Positions 12,333-26,900 are shown, counted from the first letter of the stretch. The stretch: DNA of 64,000 nt from Dasyornis broadbenti (GCA_013397935.1 VZRN01005891.1:720547-784546); one strand, 5' to 3'. Program-made: numbers and translations. Notes: a model not told the origin generated them from the letters alone.

Positions 12333-15300
12333 TACTCAGTCACAGATTTTAACACAGAATCCCTTTTAAAACTTAATTAAGCTACAGATGGATGAATTGA
12401 TAAAAAGATTCCCCTATTGCCTCCAAGTCCTTGCAGGAGCTGAGAAAAGAACTCTCAGTAGGGCAAGGCTGGACTGAAGATTTCAAACCAATGTCATTTG
12501 CACAATGTTCAGCACAACAGAGCCCTGTTCCATCCTGGACATCACGATAAATTTCCTCAGCGATGGTCCCAGCAGGCCCCACTTTTGTTTGTGGCACTGA
12601 ATATTTGTAGATGAGGTGAAGCTGAGAAGAGGTGGTTTAGCCCCGAAACACAGAGCACCAGGACTAGCTCCTGCATTACCCTTCAGTCAGGAGGTTTTTG
12701 GCATGCACATCCCATCAGGAAATATTTTTGGCACTGAGCAGGCCATATCTGTTGTGGCTGGGGAAAATCAGGAAAGCTGTAAAGCTGGATTCAATCACTT
12801 GAGATTCCCTGGTCCCATGGCAGGGCCTGTTCTCTTCTGCTGTGCAGAGCTTTGAGGGCTCAGTTCTGCAGAACAGAACAATCTGGAGGTGCCACAGAGT
12901 GAAATAGGGCAAGAGAGAAACTGGAGGAGCTGCAGGAGGAGCAGGAGAAGGATGTTGAGTGCAGGGAAAAAGGAGGAAATGCAGTGTACTGGCTGAAAAA
13001 GGAGGGGGTGAGAGGAGAATCCCCAAACAGCAATAGAACACACAAATCCTCAGCTTTGTGACAGGAATATCTGCAATCGTCCGACTTTCACCACCTGTTT
13101 AATCCCAGCAATTCCCTTCAAGCCAGCATGTCACACCACTCTCAGCCAAGGAACCTCTGCAGCACCCCAGGCTCTTGGCTCCACCTCATCAACAGAGCTG
13201 TATGCCGCTACACTGCTCCTCCTAACAGACACAACTTCTACAGAAGCAAGGCAGTCTCTGACCCTCCAGCAATAACCGAATGAAGCAAAAATTGTTCCAC
13301 CACTGAATTCTTTTGGTTCCACAAATGGTGAATTTATGCTGCAAGCTCTGCTCATCCTTATTAACGGAGGCACATGACACAGCAGGCTCCATTTATCACG
13401 TGCTGGTTGCTCTCTTGCTCTGGAAGGCCAAAACAAAACCTGGGATTTCTCATTTGCTTGATTTGTGATGCATTAAGCCATTACTGAATAGTCCAACTCC
13501 ATAGCTACAGTTGCTCTACATTTCCAGGCTGTCAAACTGAAATAAGGTACAGCATTCTTTCACATATAAATCCAGACACCTGAACTGGTCAATCACTGCT
13601 GAAGAAGTATATTCACATGTCCAACTATTATTATTATTATTGTTGTTGTTGTTGTTGTTGTAGAATGCAAGTTTTTAACCAACTGCTGTTTACAGCTTTG
13701 GTAGCAGCTGTTTACATTTGCATGTGTGTAATAATCAGAGATCAAGTCTGCTCCAATAAAGTGATTTATTATAAAAAACCTTACTTCTGTTACAAGTTTT
13801 CACACAGTTTATTAAATACCTCAGCCTGCCCATAGATGCAGGCATTGGGGTACCCATCCTTTTAGTCTCAATGTGACTGTGAAAACAAATCTCCTTTTTG
13901 TATTGATATCAATAATATCTTTTCCCCTCCAGGTAAGATGGGACAGAGAATCTTTGCTGTGGCAGGCAGAGGGTGCTTGTGAAACACATCCACACCGATG
14001 TTCTCCTCTGTTTTAGCACCAGACAAGCTGTCCTGTGTTGGGCATCTTCCAGACAGTGAAATCTCAGGCAGCCAGGGCTCGCTCCCACTCCACTGGAACT
14101 CTCTCTCCAGGCCCACACCTCTGGATTTTCTCCCCACACCCAGCTGGAAGAGCCACCAAAGAGCATGCCCCAGCCAAGAGCACATTCCAAGGTGTTGACT
14201 CACAGCATCCTCTGCCATTTTTAAAGTGTGCTCGTGTTTAATGCTCACATCTCGGAGTGCTTCTGCTCTGGTTTGCTCTGTGCAGCCCTGGCTGCAATAT
14301 CACCCCCCAGGGATGGTCAGAAATGGCTCCTATTTCATCCCAGCCTCCCCTATCCCGGCCTTTGTGGAGCTGTGAGGGAAGCACGTAGAAGGCATTGCTC
14401 ATTGTGCTGCCATGCACCTGCAGCTGCCGGCCAAGGTCACGAGAGGAAACAACAAAATCCTTCAAGCGAGCCAGTTCCTTTGTCATCTGAACACGGGCAG
14501 GAAACACTGGAAGTGTCTTAAGAAAGTTTTTCTAATGAGATTTTAGCCCAGCCTTGCAGAAGCCAAAGACAGATGCTCATTGCATGTCCCTTCCAGCTGA
14601 AATAGTCTATTCTACTCTACATAGCTGTGTGGAAAAAGAACACCAGTATCTGGCTATTTCAGACCAATATCCACACAGACCATATCCTCACGTTCATGGC
14701 GATCTCTGTGCTTCAGGGCACAGGAACAGCCACAAAACTCGAGTTTGAGGGGAGGGCAGGGCCAAGGTCTGGGTAAGAGCTGCTCTGGCTGAACCACCCC
14801 ACCCGCCTGAATTCGGGTTCTATTGCTCTGCTTTAACCTCAGGCAGCCCTTCAGAGGAGGCTCTGAGTTATTCTGCAATATAAATAACATTAATTACCAG
14901 CCCTTTTATTTCATAGATACTCAAGGCCCATTAAAAAATATTGCACTTGGTGTGTAAATAATACATAAAAGGTGGGGGGTTTTGAAAAGCAAGGGTTTTA
15001 AAATTATGCTTTCTCTTCAAAACAGATTATTAAAGTTAAATCAGCATAATTTTCTGCTGCATTAAACTGGGGACAAGTCAAAATGGCTGCAAGTCTGCTT
15101 GAAGTAATTCATGAACATTTATCTTTCCTCTTGTTTATTGTAAATATATCTTTACAGAGTAAGTTAATTTTGCTAAATACTTTTTCAGGAGCAGTCAGGA
15201 AGACAGATCCTAATAGAGCGGTTCATGCACAACCTTTGCAAACCAGCAAGATCAATCATTTTCCTTTTCTCTGAATTTCCAAAATTAATGTAAATCCTGA

Positions 15301-16807
15301 GAAGTCAAAGCAAGGATTTAACTGTATTAAATTTTCCATTGTGCTTTTAAATGTACATATTCTCTCCTCTGAGATTCTGTTTGGATGTTAGGAACCAGCT
15401 CTTATTCTTTTTAATCTCTGTTAAAGTGCACAGGGATGGGCACAGCATAACCATTTGTATGGTCAAGATGAAATATCAGCAAAAGAAAACTGTCCAGGGC
15501 AGATATATTTCAATATGAATCATTAATTCCTAAAGCTGAATTTTTTCATTATTCATTACCCGTTTTTCATCCTGTATTACTCCCCCAGTTTGCAGAGCTG
15601 CAGTGAGATCCTCATAGCTCAGAAGTGTTGGTGAGAGAGCAGCCCCATGCCTCAAATTGAGCAATTCACAGGTAAACAGAAGATTACAAATTATTTTTCC
15701 ACTGCTTTGCAAAGATCAATCACTGAAATCTGGCATTTTATAGACTAAACCCTCCAAGGTCTGTGACTGGTTTCCCTGGCTATTTGCAAGGTACATCCTC
15801 ACGCCAAAATTCCAAATGTGAATAGCCAAACCCAAATCTTCAGATTCCCATCTGATTTGCACCCTCCCTGTGCTTGAAAGCTAGGAATTGATTTATGCAA
15901 TTATAAACACAGCATTAAGAAATAAATGCTGTTTTATCAGTGCTAGAGAAAGCCTGAACCTTTATATTCCACATTCCACAGCAATGGCTAAATTCAAACC
16001 AGTGCACATCAGAGCAGCTTCACTGCAGAGGAGCCATCAGAGCCTGCAGTGTTTAAATAAAGGCAAATGCTGGCTGCTGCAGCCTCAACACAAATGGCTG
16101 GCTTTAAACAGGCTGGGGGGGAAAATCCATCCTGACTGGTTTCCAAGCCATTAGGAGTTCTTACACATCCACTCAGTGGCTAAAGAGGCACAGTGCCCAC
16201 TGCAGCGCGGGGACAATGCACGGGGGATGGCAGTGATACACTCAAACCATCTGCATTTGCACAGTGCTTGGCAGCAAGCAGCCTGGGTCTGGGGTGTCAT
16301 AAAGGGAGTGTTATAAATGAGTAAAAGTCACTGAACCAATTTACAAGGCATTAGTGCCTTGGCTCTCACACTTCAGCCCCTCAGCAAGGATTCATCCAGA
16401 GCAGCTCTCTCCATTCGCTTTTGGCAAGCGCTCAGCTCCTCCACCGGCTTTTGGAGAAGGCACATCACCTCCTTCCCTTTCCCCATGAACATTCAAACAC
16501 AAAAACCATGTGAAACCCCGTGCCCTTGGGAGAAGGGGGGCACTGAGCTGCGAGTGGGGTCCATGTAATCCGTGTGGAGAACCTGTGCAGGCTCACACGG
16601 GGTCTGTGCAGAGCTGGAGCTCATCACGGCACTGCCCAGCCCACCACGGCTGCCGCACGGATCACACACAGGGTGCCCCAGGCACTGCCAGCCACGGAAA
16701 CATGGGGAGCATAGGGCAGGGAGAGCTGGGCAGGCCCAGCGGCGAGGAGACACCAGCAGGGCTGGCAGAGTGCACCAGGCAGGAGTACAGGACCACACGA
16801 AACACAG
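12333..16807. other. Intergenic, no gene recognised
   Basis: Only the trinucleotide repeat at 13.6 kb stands out. Open frames of up to 126 codons occur but have no recognisable protein content. Confidence 0.65.
13626..13661. repeat. (ATT)n(GTT)n microsatellite
   Basis: Five ATT-type units pass directly into seven GTT units, a compound trinucleotide repeat. Confidence 0.95.
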
Positions 16808-17218
16808 AGAGTGTGTGTGAGTGAGTGCCTGTGTGTGTGTGAGTGTGTGTGTGAGTGTGTGTGAATTTGTGTGTGAGTGTGTATGTGAGTGAGTGTGAGT
16901 GTGAGTGTGTGTGAGTGTGTGTGTCTGAGTGTGTGAGTGTGAGTGAGTGTGTGAGTGTGTGTGAGTGTGAGTGTGTGAGTGTGTGTGAGTGTGTGAGTGT
17001 GTGTGAGTGTGAGTGTGTGAGTGTGTGTGCCTGAGTGTGTGAGTGAGTGTGTGAGTGAGTGTGAGCGTGACTGTGTGTGTGTGTGAGAGTGTGAGTGTGT
17101 GAGAGTGTGAGTGTGTGAGTGAGTGTGTGTGTTTGTGTGTGAGAGTGTGAGTGTGTGTGTGTGAGCATGTGAGTGTGTGTGTGTGAGCATGTGAGTGTGT
17201 GTGTTTGTGTGAGTGAGA
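16808..17218. repeat. GTGTGAG-type compound microsatellite, 411 bp
   Basis: Interleaved GTGTGTGAG, GTGTGAGT and GTGAGT units with a few other bases. It ends about 10 bp before a CR1 copy. The Thr/His-rich open frames on the minus strand are products of the repeat. Confidence 0.97.
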
Positions 17219-17228
17219 GCAGCCCAGC

Positions 17229-17863
17229 CATGAGCCAGCTGTGCCCTCATGGCCAAGAAGGCCAATGGCCCCTGCTCTGTATCAGCACCAGTGTGGGCAG
17301 CAGGGCCAGGGCAGTGGCTGTCCCTCTGTGCTGGGCACTGCTGAGGCCGCACCTCGAGTGCTCTGTTCAGCTCTGGCCCCCCCTGTTTAGGAAGGGCATT
17401 GAGATGTTCAAACGTGTCCAGAGAAGGGCAGCAAGGCTGGTGAGGGGTCTGGAACACAAGTCCTGTGAGGAGCAGCTGAGGGGGCTGGGAAAGGGGCTCA
17501 GCCTGGAGAAAAGGGGCTCAGGGGAGACCTCATGACTCTCTACAACTCCCTGACAGGAGGGGGCAGCCAGGGGGAGTCAGGGTCTGCTCCCAGGGAGCAG
17601 GGACAGGATAAGAAGACACAGCCTTAAGCTGCACCAGACGTTTAGGTTGGGCCTTAGGAAGAAGTTCTCCACAGAAGGAGTGATTGGGCATTAGAAGGGG
17701 CTGCCCAGGGAGGTGGTGGAGTCACTGTCCCTGGAGGGGCTTAAGAAAAGAATGGATGTGGCACTCCGTGCCATGGTCTGGGTGACAGGGTGGCGTTGGG
17801 CCGTAGGTTGGACTCGATGATTTCAAAGGTCTTTTCCAGCCTGGCTGATTGTGTGGTTCTGTG
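17229..17863 (+). mobile_element. CR1 LINE 3' portion, about 635 bp
   Basis: Sense-strand CR1. In order it shows GGCCAAGAAGGCCAATGGC, the GAGGCCGCACCTCGAGT segment, GTCCAGAGAAGGGCA, CTCAGGGGAGACCTCAT, CTCTACAACTCCCTGA, GGCTGCCCAGGGAGGTGGTG and TTGGACTCGATGATTTCAAA. It corresponds to the end of the reverse-transcriptase region and the 3' UTR, and is 5'-truncated. It is too decayed to code. Confidence 0.93.
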
Positions 17864-17917
17864 TCTGTGTGTGTGTCTGTGTGTGTCTGTGTGTCTGTGT
17901 GTCTGTGTTTGTGTGTT
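17858..17917. repeat. (TGTGTCTG)n microsatellite at the CR1 3' end
   Basis: About 60 bp of octamer-like units continue directly from the last bases of the CR1 copy. CR1 elements end in short 8 bp repeats, so this array probably expanded from that end. Confidence 0.9.
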
Positions 17918-20900
17918 CCTTAACACACCCAGGGAGCTCCAGCCCCACGTGGCCAAGCCAGGGGCAGGAGGTGAGCTGTGCCCAGGACACAGCAACAGCA
18001 GTGCCTGACTTGCCTTGGAATGCACACGGGGAGATTGAATCACTGGGACTCAGGCAGCTCACTGTGAGGACATGAAAGGAAAATCTAGAGACTTCAAGGG
18101 CCATCAAGGAAAGCATCTGAGATATGGGCCATCTCACATCCTGTAAACACCATTTCCCTTCAGGAACTGCTTTATTGGCCCTCATTGGAACGAAGCCCCA
18201 GTGAGCCACATCCCCTCTCTGGCAGCTTACAAATGGACACAGAGCAGTGGGAAGGACGCCAGGGGGAACAACAGCCCTGAAGGCAACCCCAAGTGTGGCA
18301 CCTGCCCTGTGCTGCACCCTGCTCTTTTCACCTCAGAACTGTAAAACCATCCCTCAAGGCAAAACTCCTTCTGCACTTGAGTAGCCACACGAATCCCAGC
18401 ACAGCAGAGCTATTTGTGTGCTGCAGCTTTTGGGATGACAGCTCTCCTATGTCTGGAATGATTATTTGGTATATAGGTTGCAGTTCAAGCAGCAGTCTGA
18501 CTTTTTATCTCCCCTGAAGCTCTCATAGAACAGTGAGAGGCATAAAAATTAGGTTTCAGTCTATTTTGAAAGAAAAATCAACATGATTTCAACCAATTAA
18601 AAATCTTTTATCTATTTTGTAGCTTCCTAGCAGATATTTAACTGCACAACAATCAAAGAACCAGTGCTGCTGAGTGTAGGGACTGAGATCTGCTGCCCTT
18701 GGTCATCATAGCCCCGGTTCTGTCTGATCCCTCACAGCCAGGATATGAGCACAGGGTTTGGAGCAGCCCCCAGGCAGGGCTCACAGAGGGAAACCTCAGC
18801 AGCCCCTCCTGCCCCAGCAGCTCCATCATTTCCTGCACACTCTGCTTCTGGGGTTATTTTAAGTTAATGCCACAGACATAAAGAACGTTTGCACTGCAGA
18901 CTTTACCAAAAATTCAGATAGGTGTTATCCCTCTGACTTCAGATCTGGCACAGCAGAGAGAATCTCTTCTACACCAAAACATGAGCGTCCCGTTTCCACT
19001 ACCAGTCAGAGGTGAAAGCTGGGCTGCTTCAACAACCAACTGAGTTCATGAATGAAAGGTGATGATTTCAACCCCTATTGTTTAAGAACAGAATGTGTTG
19101 GTTTGGGTTTCTGTTTTAAGGGGCATTCCAATTAAAAGAGGTAAGTTCTTTGGGTAAAAAAATTTCACTGAAATCAAGATGGTTTATCACAAACATTTGT
19201 GGAAAAGTTTTTATCAGCTTCACACCTCTACACTAGACCTGCTCTTCCAACTGAAATCACATATCAAGGTTATTGTGCCAGAGTCAGCCTGCAGGCTTGT
19301 TGTCCAAAATCCCTGTGGATTGTGTCTTCAGTGAACACATCAAAGGGATTCATGATTCCTTCCTTCAGTTCAGTGGTGACGCAAATCCATTTTATGGCTT
19401 CTGCTCAGTGTGTTACAGAGTTTTAGTACAATATGGGTGCATTTCGTACCATCTATTCTTTCCTGTCATTTCTAAACAAGGCAACAAGGTCATTTGGGAT
19501 CATTCTCTGCTGAACATTGTAGGGGAAAACCCCTGTAGTCGTTAGTCTTTATGAAGCCAGAGGTCTCATCCATGATGAGAGAGGTAGGACTGACCCTTCC
19601 ACGAGAGATCTGGTGTAGTGAAATGGGTATGGTACAGTCAGAACAGCGCTCTGGAAAACATCTCAGAAAATGCTATCACATTTCCAGCAAACACACAATT
19701 CTACTAGCTTGAACTCAAGTTCCTCAGCAGCTTTTTTTAAATACACCTTAAATTAAAAACAAATCAGAGCTACATTCTTTTGTTTAAGGAACCTGACAAA
19801 AGGAAGCTGAGTCAGATTCGCTCCAGGATGCGCACCTCAAGCTGTGACAGAAAGGAAGGCAGTGACCAAGTGGAAATGACTAAGAGCACTGCACTGCCCT
19901 GATTAAAGGCCCAGAAAGAACAACACAACGTGCTGCAGAGATTATGCCTTCCACATGGAGCCGGAATTGTTATTTTTTAAGCTTTAACTAGTGCTGCTTC
20001 CAGAGAGGCTGCAGACAACAGTCAGATACAATTGCACATTTCAAATGGGAGGGATTTTACAATGACTAGCTGAGCTGCTCAAAATTAGCATTTGGAGTTT
20101 ATTTTTATAACCGAAGGAAAGCCTGTGCTCTACCCTACCATATTTCCTAACTGGTCAGAAAAATCCTGACACAGTGTTACTGCTGTGCCTGAATTCCCAA
20201 TCTTGGCAGACCTTCACTTGCACAGAGCCTGTAACGTGCTGGGTTTAGCAAGACAGACTACTAAGTCTAACTTTTAATAAACTGTTACAAAAGCATTCTT
20301 GGGCTGAACTGCCAAGGGTAAAACCCTTCCCTAGCGAGAGTCAGATAATAGGACAAGAATTAAAAGATTATTAGTTGCAGCTGTGTCAATAGCTGTCTTT
20401 GGTTTTGATGACTGCTTATCAAGAAGGGCTTATTTATAATAAGGAATGTCACCATAACTCGAATTACTAGTGAAGAAAAGGAAAACTCACTCAGTGAAAG
20501 GCATGGGCTGCTTTATCCACTCTGCTGGGATTTGTGCTGGTTAGGAAAGCAATGAACTTGTTCCTACAACTATGTTTTCCATGAGTTCTTTGAGGAAAAC
20601 TTCCCAGAGCACTGATCAGTTGGGACAGTGAAAAAGAACTGAAAACCTGAAACCAGCTGTAACCAAGAGCTGTAAGCAGAAGTCAGCCTGCTTTGCTGGG
20701 TACACAGCAAGCAGAGAAACTGGAGCTCTAGATCACCTGACCAATCTCCTCCGCAACAGATAAAACACGATTCTGAAGAAAGGTGTTTTAATCTCACATT
20801 TATTCTGCAGTTATCAACTCAGTAACTTACACTATCCCACTTGTGGGTGTCTGTGCATAGTGAGAGCAGTCAGATTTAACAGATTCAGTGTGGTGAAGGA

Positions 20901-23900
20901 GGGCTCTGTTTCTGCCCACTATAACACGTTGTTCCTCTCAGCAGTAGCAAGACGACAGTTATTACTTCAGATTCCCAGGAACGTCAAATTCAAACTATGC
21001 ACAAGCGCCTTTAAAGCAAAGTTGAGTTCTACCCCATCATTCAAGAGAGGGAAGACTATTTTAAAGTCTACTAGTCTGGCAAATTGCTCAGACTCCAGCA
21101 TTTCAATAGCAGAGGCTAAACCCAAAGTTTCATAGAAAGAGATGCTGATCTGAAGCAGACATATCTAACCCAGGTGCCACAGAGTCCCAAAGCAGCAGCT
21201 AATGAACACCTGTGGGAAAAGCACGTGGAAAGAAGCAAATGATCCAGCAAATGATCCAGCTGGATATAGCATGGAAGCAAATTCATACAACAGAGCTGAA
21301 CTGACCAATGAAAAAGGCCTGATATTATCTGGAGAAAGGAACAGCAGGAAAACACTGTGAATGCCAAGTAAATAATTAAAGCTGCTTTTGCTCGTGCCAC
21401 CATCTCCATCCATGAGTCACACAGATAGTGGATATGATGCTGAGCTTTCTATTCATTTTTTACCTGCTCCTTTCACTTCCCCAAGTTGGAATGTTTAAAA
21501 ATATTTTGTACACAAAATCAGGCACCTAAAAGGTAATTATGTCCGCTAATGTTGTCTGATCATGCAAAGAATTTTTCTCACTAGCAGACTTAGTGTGAAT
21601 TAATAATATTTTTAAAACATTACCCTCTGGCTTGCAAGAGCCATGAGCCACCAAGGAATTTTTCCAAAGTCTTATGATTTGGCCCCCATGATCAAGTCTG
21701 AAAGTCTAAGATCTACGAGAAATCCCACTTGCCAGAATTTAGTGTCAGCAGCTTTAAAACATGGTGACACTCACTGCCTAGGAGGGACAGCAGGAGGGAC
21801 AACAGTCTGGGATCAACCAGAGGGCACAGGGCACTCTGAACCATCAGGGGCTTTACTGCTGGTGGGAGGGGGCTGCAAGAATTGGTTCTTCATTGCATAA
21901 CATCTCAATGGACAGAAAGAAAACTTAAAGAATCAGTTCAGCAGAGATGAAATCTACAAAACATCATGGGAAGGGTTTAGATGGTAAATCAGGTCTCTAA
22001 AATTTCAGTGTAAGAATTTTTTTTCTTAAACTTACAAATGGTTTTCAGTTTTCTGTTGAGCTCTGAAGCAGAGCATGTGAAAAGGCCTTTAGAAACTAAC
22101 TCACTTCTTGCCTTAAACATTTTTGGGGGAGATGAGGCAAATCAGGGAATAGAAGGGTAATTGAGCAGATATCAAAACAGACCTGGATAACCTCGGAGTT
22201 GTCTTTTGCCTCAGGGCACACAGAGGGAGCCCTGGGGTCTCTTCCCCTCGGAGCAGTGGGGATGACTCCCTTCCCTTCTCCTTTCCTTGGAGCAGCTGAA
22301 CACCACCCTCGCTCCCGGGCCCCACAGGGACATCAAAGGCTCAAAGAGCTGTAAATGCAGCTGGAGCAACTGGCAAGGGCAAATCAGATCTGGGCCCCTT
22401 GTCTGCTCTGGGCACCAGATTATCACAGAGCTGCACCCTGACCAGATAATGCACTTCCCTGGAAAACTCCTATCAACATCTCCCTGCTCCTCTCTCAGCA
22501 GTGACACAGCTTATTTAACAGCTTCTTTTCCTGCAAGGAAACTGGATTCTGTGGGCTCCTTACACAAGACTTTGAAAAATGCCTCCTTTTTTTTTAATAA
22601 TTAATGTAACAGATTCCTTTAGAAGTCATTCATCTTCGCTGCTGTACACCATGAAAATGTGAAACAACCTGACCAACCTCAGCCTTCTGGCAAGGCAGGA
22701 AATCAATGCCACCACCTGTGCTGGACTGTGATGACAAATAGGGGCAAGAGAGTATTTAACAGTGGAATAATGTTAAAAAATTAATTTAATTCAGGAATTA
22801 AAATTATTAAAGTCATACTTAAGATACATTGAACATTTGCCTGCATTTATTGTAAGTGGTTCAAAAGAGTGAGTCTTGAGTAAGGCTCACACTTCTCCGT
22901 TTTCTTCTGCATTATGTAGTTTTTAAAAATCCTCTTTCATTTGTACTGCACAATGCCAGAGCTACACCCTTGTGTTCAGTTTAACACTGAAGCTTCCCCT
23001 TCTGTCTGCCCTGAGTGGTCCCCAGACTTAGAACTCACTATAATCGAGACGTTATAAACATTTTCTCCTTCTGAAAGGGCCCAGCTACACTGCTCGGGTC
23101 TTCACTTTACCTGTGAAAAAATACTGTGAAACTTCATTTTTACATCCAGCACTGACGGAGCTTAACAGGAGTCCAGTGTCATTAACAGGAGGGCTCTGCC
23201 TTGTCGGCTTCCAGGTATAAAAATTCTTGTAGAGAGGACACTTCTAAAGTGCTTTGAAAATCCTGTTTGTGCAAAACAGGCATAGTCTGTGCTGATCAAG
23301 TGTCAGACACCAAAAGTAGCATTTAGATGTTTGCTAGCCCCTAAAACTCCTTCTCAAACAACACTAAATAACACACCAACTTGGGCATTTCTCTCAGAGC
23401 CAGTTTCCTTTTATTCAGTTCCCTCATTAGAGTCAGCAACAAATAAGTAGATAGAGCAATAATAAGGCGAAGTTTATCTTGTTTCCTCCACTCCCTTTTC
23501 TCACTGTATTACTAAGACTTGGAACAATAACAGGATGCCGGGATGCAGGATGGGAAAAGGCTGACTCCCAGCTGGAAAACCTTGGAGACTGGAGAGCTGA
23601 ACACTCCCAGTATTGCTTAACGAAAAGAGAAGTGGATTTTTCTATTTGATCTTCGTTTTTTGTGTTCTGCTTACACATTTTGGGATACTGGTGGGTTTCG
23701 TTTGCCTGATTTGGTACCAAACTGAAGCTCCGCCACCTCGGCCTCAGGTAAGAGATAAATGTTATTTTCTGTCCTTCAACTGTGAAGTTAATTTCAAGGG
23801 GGTTTTACCTCCACACAAATTATTTTCTAATGTGTTAAATAACTTAAGAAATACCAGCAAAAGGGCTGTGAATTTTATACATATCCACCAAATCCTTTGA

Positions 23901-26900
23901 GCCTTATATTGATGGCACCCACACCAAGTTAAGTACAAACAGCAGAGCTGTTTACAGTTGACACTGGAAGAGGAAAATCTCTGGCTTTGTGGGGCTACAC
24001 CACAATATTCCCAGTTTGTTAATAAAAAATAAATAAAGAGAGCCATTTCTTGGTTTTTTGGAGTATTGCTTTGTAATATTTAGATTGCGTTGCTGATGCT
24101 CATTCATAATGGAAAGGAGATGGAGATTAGGCTGCAAATTGCACCTCTAGGAATAAGTCCTTTAGGAAGGGATTCTACTGGTTCTGTGGACAGGTGCAGG
24201 TCCAGGGCTGTCTGCAGTGAGCAGGGCTGTGCTGGGCTGGGCTAAGTTTTGGTGCAAATGTTTTATTGAAGTGAGGGTTGATTTGGTGTCTGTCTTTAAG
24301 GTGGGTGGCTTTGCTGTGCCCAGGGCCAAGAGGTGACAACCACCTTGTTCCCTGGCCAGCTCTGACACATCTGTTTAAAACCGAGGGGGGTTTATACAAA
24401 CAGGTTCATGATTTGGTCTCCTAAATCCCAAGTTTAAAGTGTCCCAGGTACTTTAACACCCCAACACTGGAGTGCCATGTTTTACAGACCCTGTTCTAAA
24501 AGACCAGCAATTCTTATTTCAGAGGTTTCTTGATCTCAGTGGTTCAAAAAGACCCATTTTTTTCTGATGAGTTATTTTATGAGCAGTGGCTTGACACAAA
24601 AAGTTGGTTGAAAAGGCTTTTATCTTATCCTAGAGCCAGTGTAGCAGGTCCCTGAACTAACAAGCTCACTGTACAGCTTGCAGAGACAAAGCATTTATGC
24701 ATAAGACATGAACTGATCCTGGTTTTTCTGTGAGAAATCTGTTCTGCAATAGTGGGACTGTCAGTGTGCACAGCACCTTACTGTGCTGGCTGTCACGCTG
24801 TAATAAAGATAAAGCAAGGAAAGAAATGCAAGGGGAAAAAGATATGGAAGAAGATGGATTTCTGTGAGAAAACCTCTTCCATTCTTAGCTCCCAAAAACA
24901 TTCCAAGTTGGCTGCTACTGCTGCTAACAAAGGTATAGTTAATCGATGTGTCCGTGCCTCCTCTGAATATAAATCATTAGATCAGCATTTGTAAAAGCAC
25001 ACAGTATTATAGGTGTTCATGTAGGAAAATATATTAGACAAAGGCAAGGATGCTCCAATGATTTACAAAAGCTTCTCATCTTGGGTTAACTTGTGCCTTG
25101 TAACAACAACCCGTACACCAGAAACAAATTACAGGAATGCTGACCTGAAATTTATCTCTGGTATCTCCAGGAGGTACTTTTTATCCTTAAAGGGTGACCC
25201 ACGGAAGAAAAGGACACAGGATTAATTTAGCGTATGAAAGCCTTAGAATAGTACAGTATACTGTAGAGAAGAATGTGAAGTTACAAGCAATAAAACAAAT
25301 TAATTTGAAAGCAAAGGATAAACTCAATTAAGAAACCATTCTTGCTTTGCCCACAAACCTGGGGTTATTGTTCAGGCTGCTACAGCTGCACTGCAATGCA
25401 ACAGGAAGCATTTCCCAAAGCTTTGCTCTTTAAGAGAAGACCATAAAATTGGTTTTTAAACATTTTTAAAACAAGTGTTAACACTGAAAATGTGTCCTGG
25501 AAGAAGAGCATGTCCCTGAGCAATCTGCAGCTCAATGCTGGATGTGGGGCACAGAGGCAGCTGAGGCAGGGCAGAGTTAACAGCTCTGCTGCCAGCTTTG
25601 CCTCACATCCTGCCTCTGCTGAGGGAAACTGCTCTGAAAACAGGATAGAGGTAAAAATCATGGGGCATGGTTTAGAAACTGCTCTGATTTATAGCATTTA
25701 TGGAACAAAGGACTTCACTGTCCCTCCATAAATCAATTACTTCAATTAATATTTCAAATTAAAAATAGAAGAACTTTCATTACATTCTTTTCTTGTCAGG
25801 TTTGTGTCTACAGAACTACAGGCTTAAATCAGGCCAAACAATTCTTTATTCTCAAAGAGCAGAGGTTCACAGAATCGAGATAACTGATTATTTCTAGCAG
25901 CTGAGCTTTCTGTAAGGAGTCTTCATCGTATTTTCATCATAATTCCAGGTTTTCCTCAGGTTCTATAAGTTTAATTCAGAGGTTCCAATGTTTGTGCCAG
26001 GATGAAAATAAGAGGTTCCCAGATTTTGTGAGAAATTTGTTGGGCATGAAATTATTTTGGTGTCATTTTTTTTAATGACACCAAAATGTCATTTTTTTTC
26101 AATCTAGAATGAGTTAACAGAGCACCATCATAGTTAGAGGTAGACAAAAAGGCAGAAATGTTCTAAATTACTCATTTTTGAAACCCAAAGAGGTCAGTTT
26201 TATTGTCCCAGCCCAGTTGTCACCAAGACCCTTCTGTTCCTGTCCAATTTCCACAGCATCCTCTGGCACGGCTTGAGGGGAGGGAGTCCCACGTTTCTGT
26301 TACACATTCTGTTAAAAAGCCACAAACCAGCAGTGGCCCCTCTGCCTTTGTCCCCACTCAAGTCACTCATTCCTCTGCATCCTCATCTCTCCCCAGGCCC
26401 ACCAGCAGCACCTGCAGTGGTGCTCCTGACACCTGGCAGAGCTCCCCAGGTACAAGGGGGGTTATCTGCAGCACACAGGGGCCCTTGGTCTCATTGTGCA
26501 GGACAGTGGGAAGGGAAATTCCACTTCCACCGCATGTCTGGAGGATACGCTCAAATTCCTTCTCCTGCCTTTACCCACGTTTCTCAGCAATGCTCTGGTA
26601 GGACCAGTCTTCCTTTTCCCCTTCCTTTTATGATGCTATCTGCTGTGAATTTGTGCTCTGAAAATCCTCGAGGAGCACAAAGTCTGCCTTACAACATTTG
26701 GCTTGAGGAGAGCAAGGGCCTGGTGTTGCTGTCGTGCAAAGGGTAGGAAATCCTGCCATTGACGGGAATGGTTCCTGTGATGGGCTCAGCTTCATCAGCA
26801 GGGTCCCCGTGGCACACAGCTTAAGGCTGGCTTCTCCATTCTGTTTGTGGGATACTCCCTCCCTCTGCCTCCAGCCCTAGACCTGAATTCAGAAGAGATT

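Noticed and set aside
16624..17457. 277- and 189-codon minus-strand frames rich in Thr-His-Ser
   Set aside because: They come from the GTGTGAG array and the adjoining CR1.
19094..19150. GTGTTGGTTTGGGTT start, considered as an LTR terminus
   Set aside because: No matching second terminus or LTR interior could be seen downstream.
23613..23750. Hydrophobic open frame ending at CTCAG|GTAAGAG, considered as a first coding exon or signal peptide exon
   Set aside because: It lacks an ATG at a suitable place, and CDH5 exon 2 already has its own start and signal peptide. The donor-like site alone is not enough.
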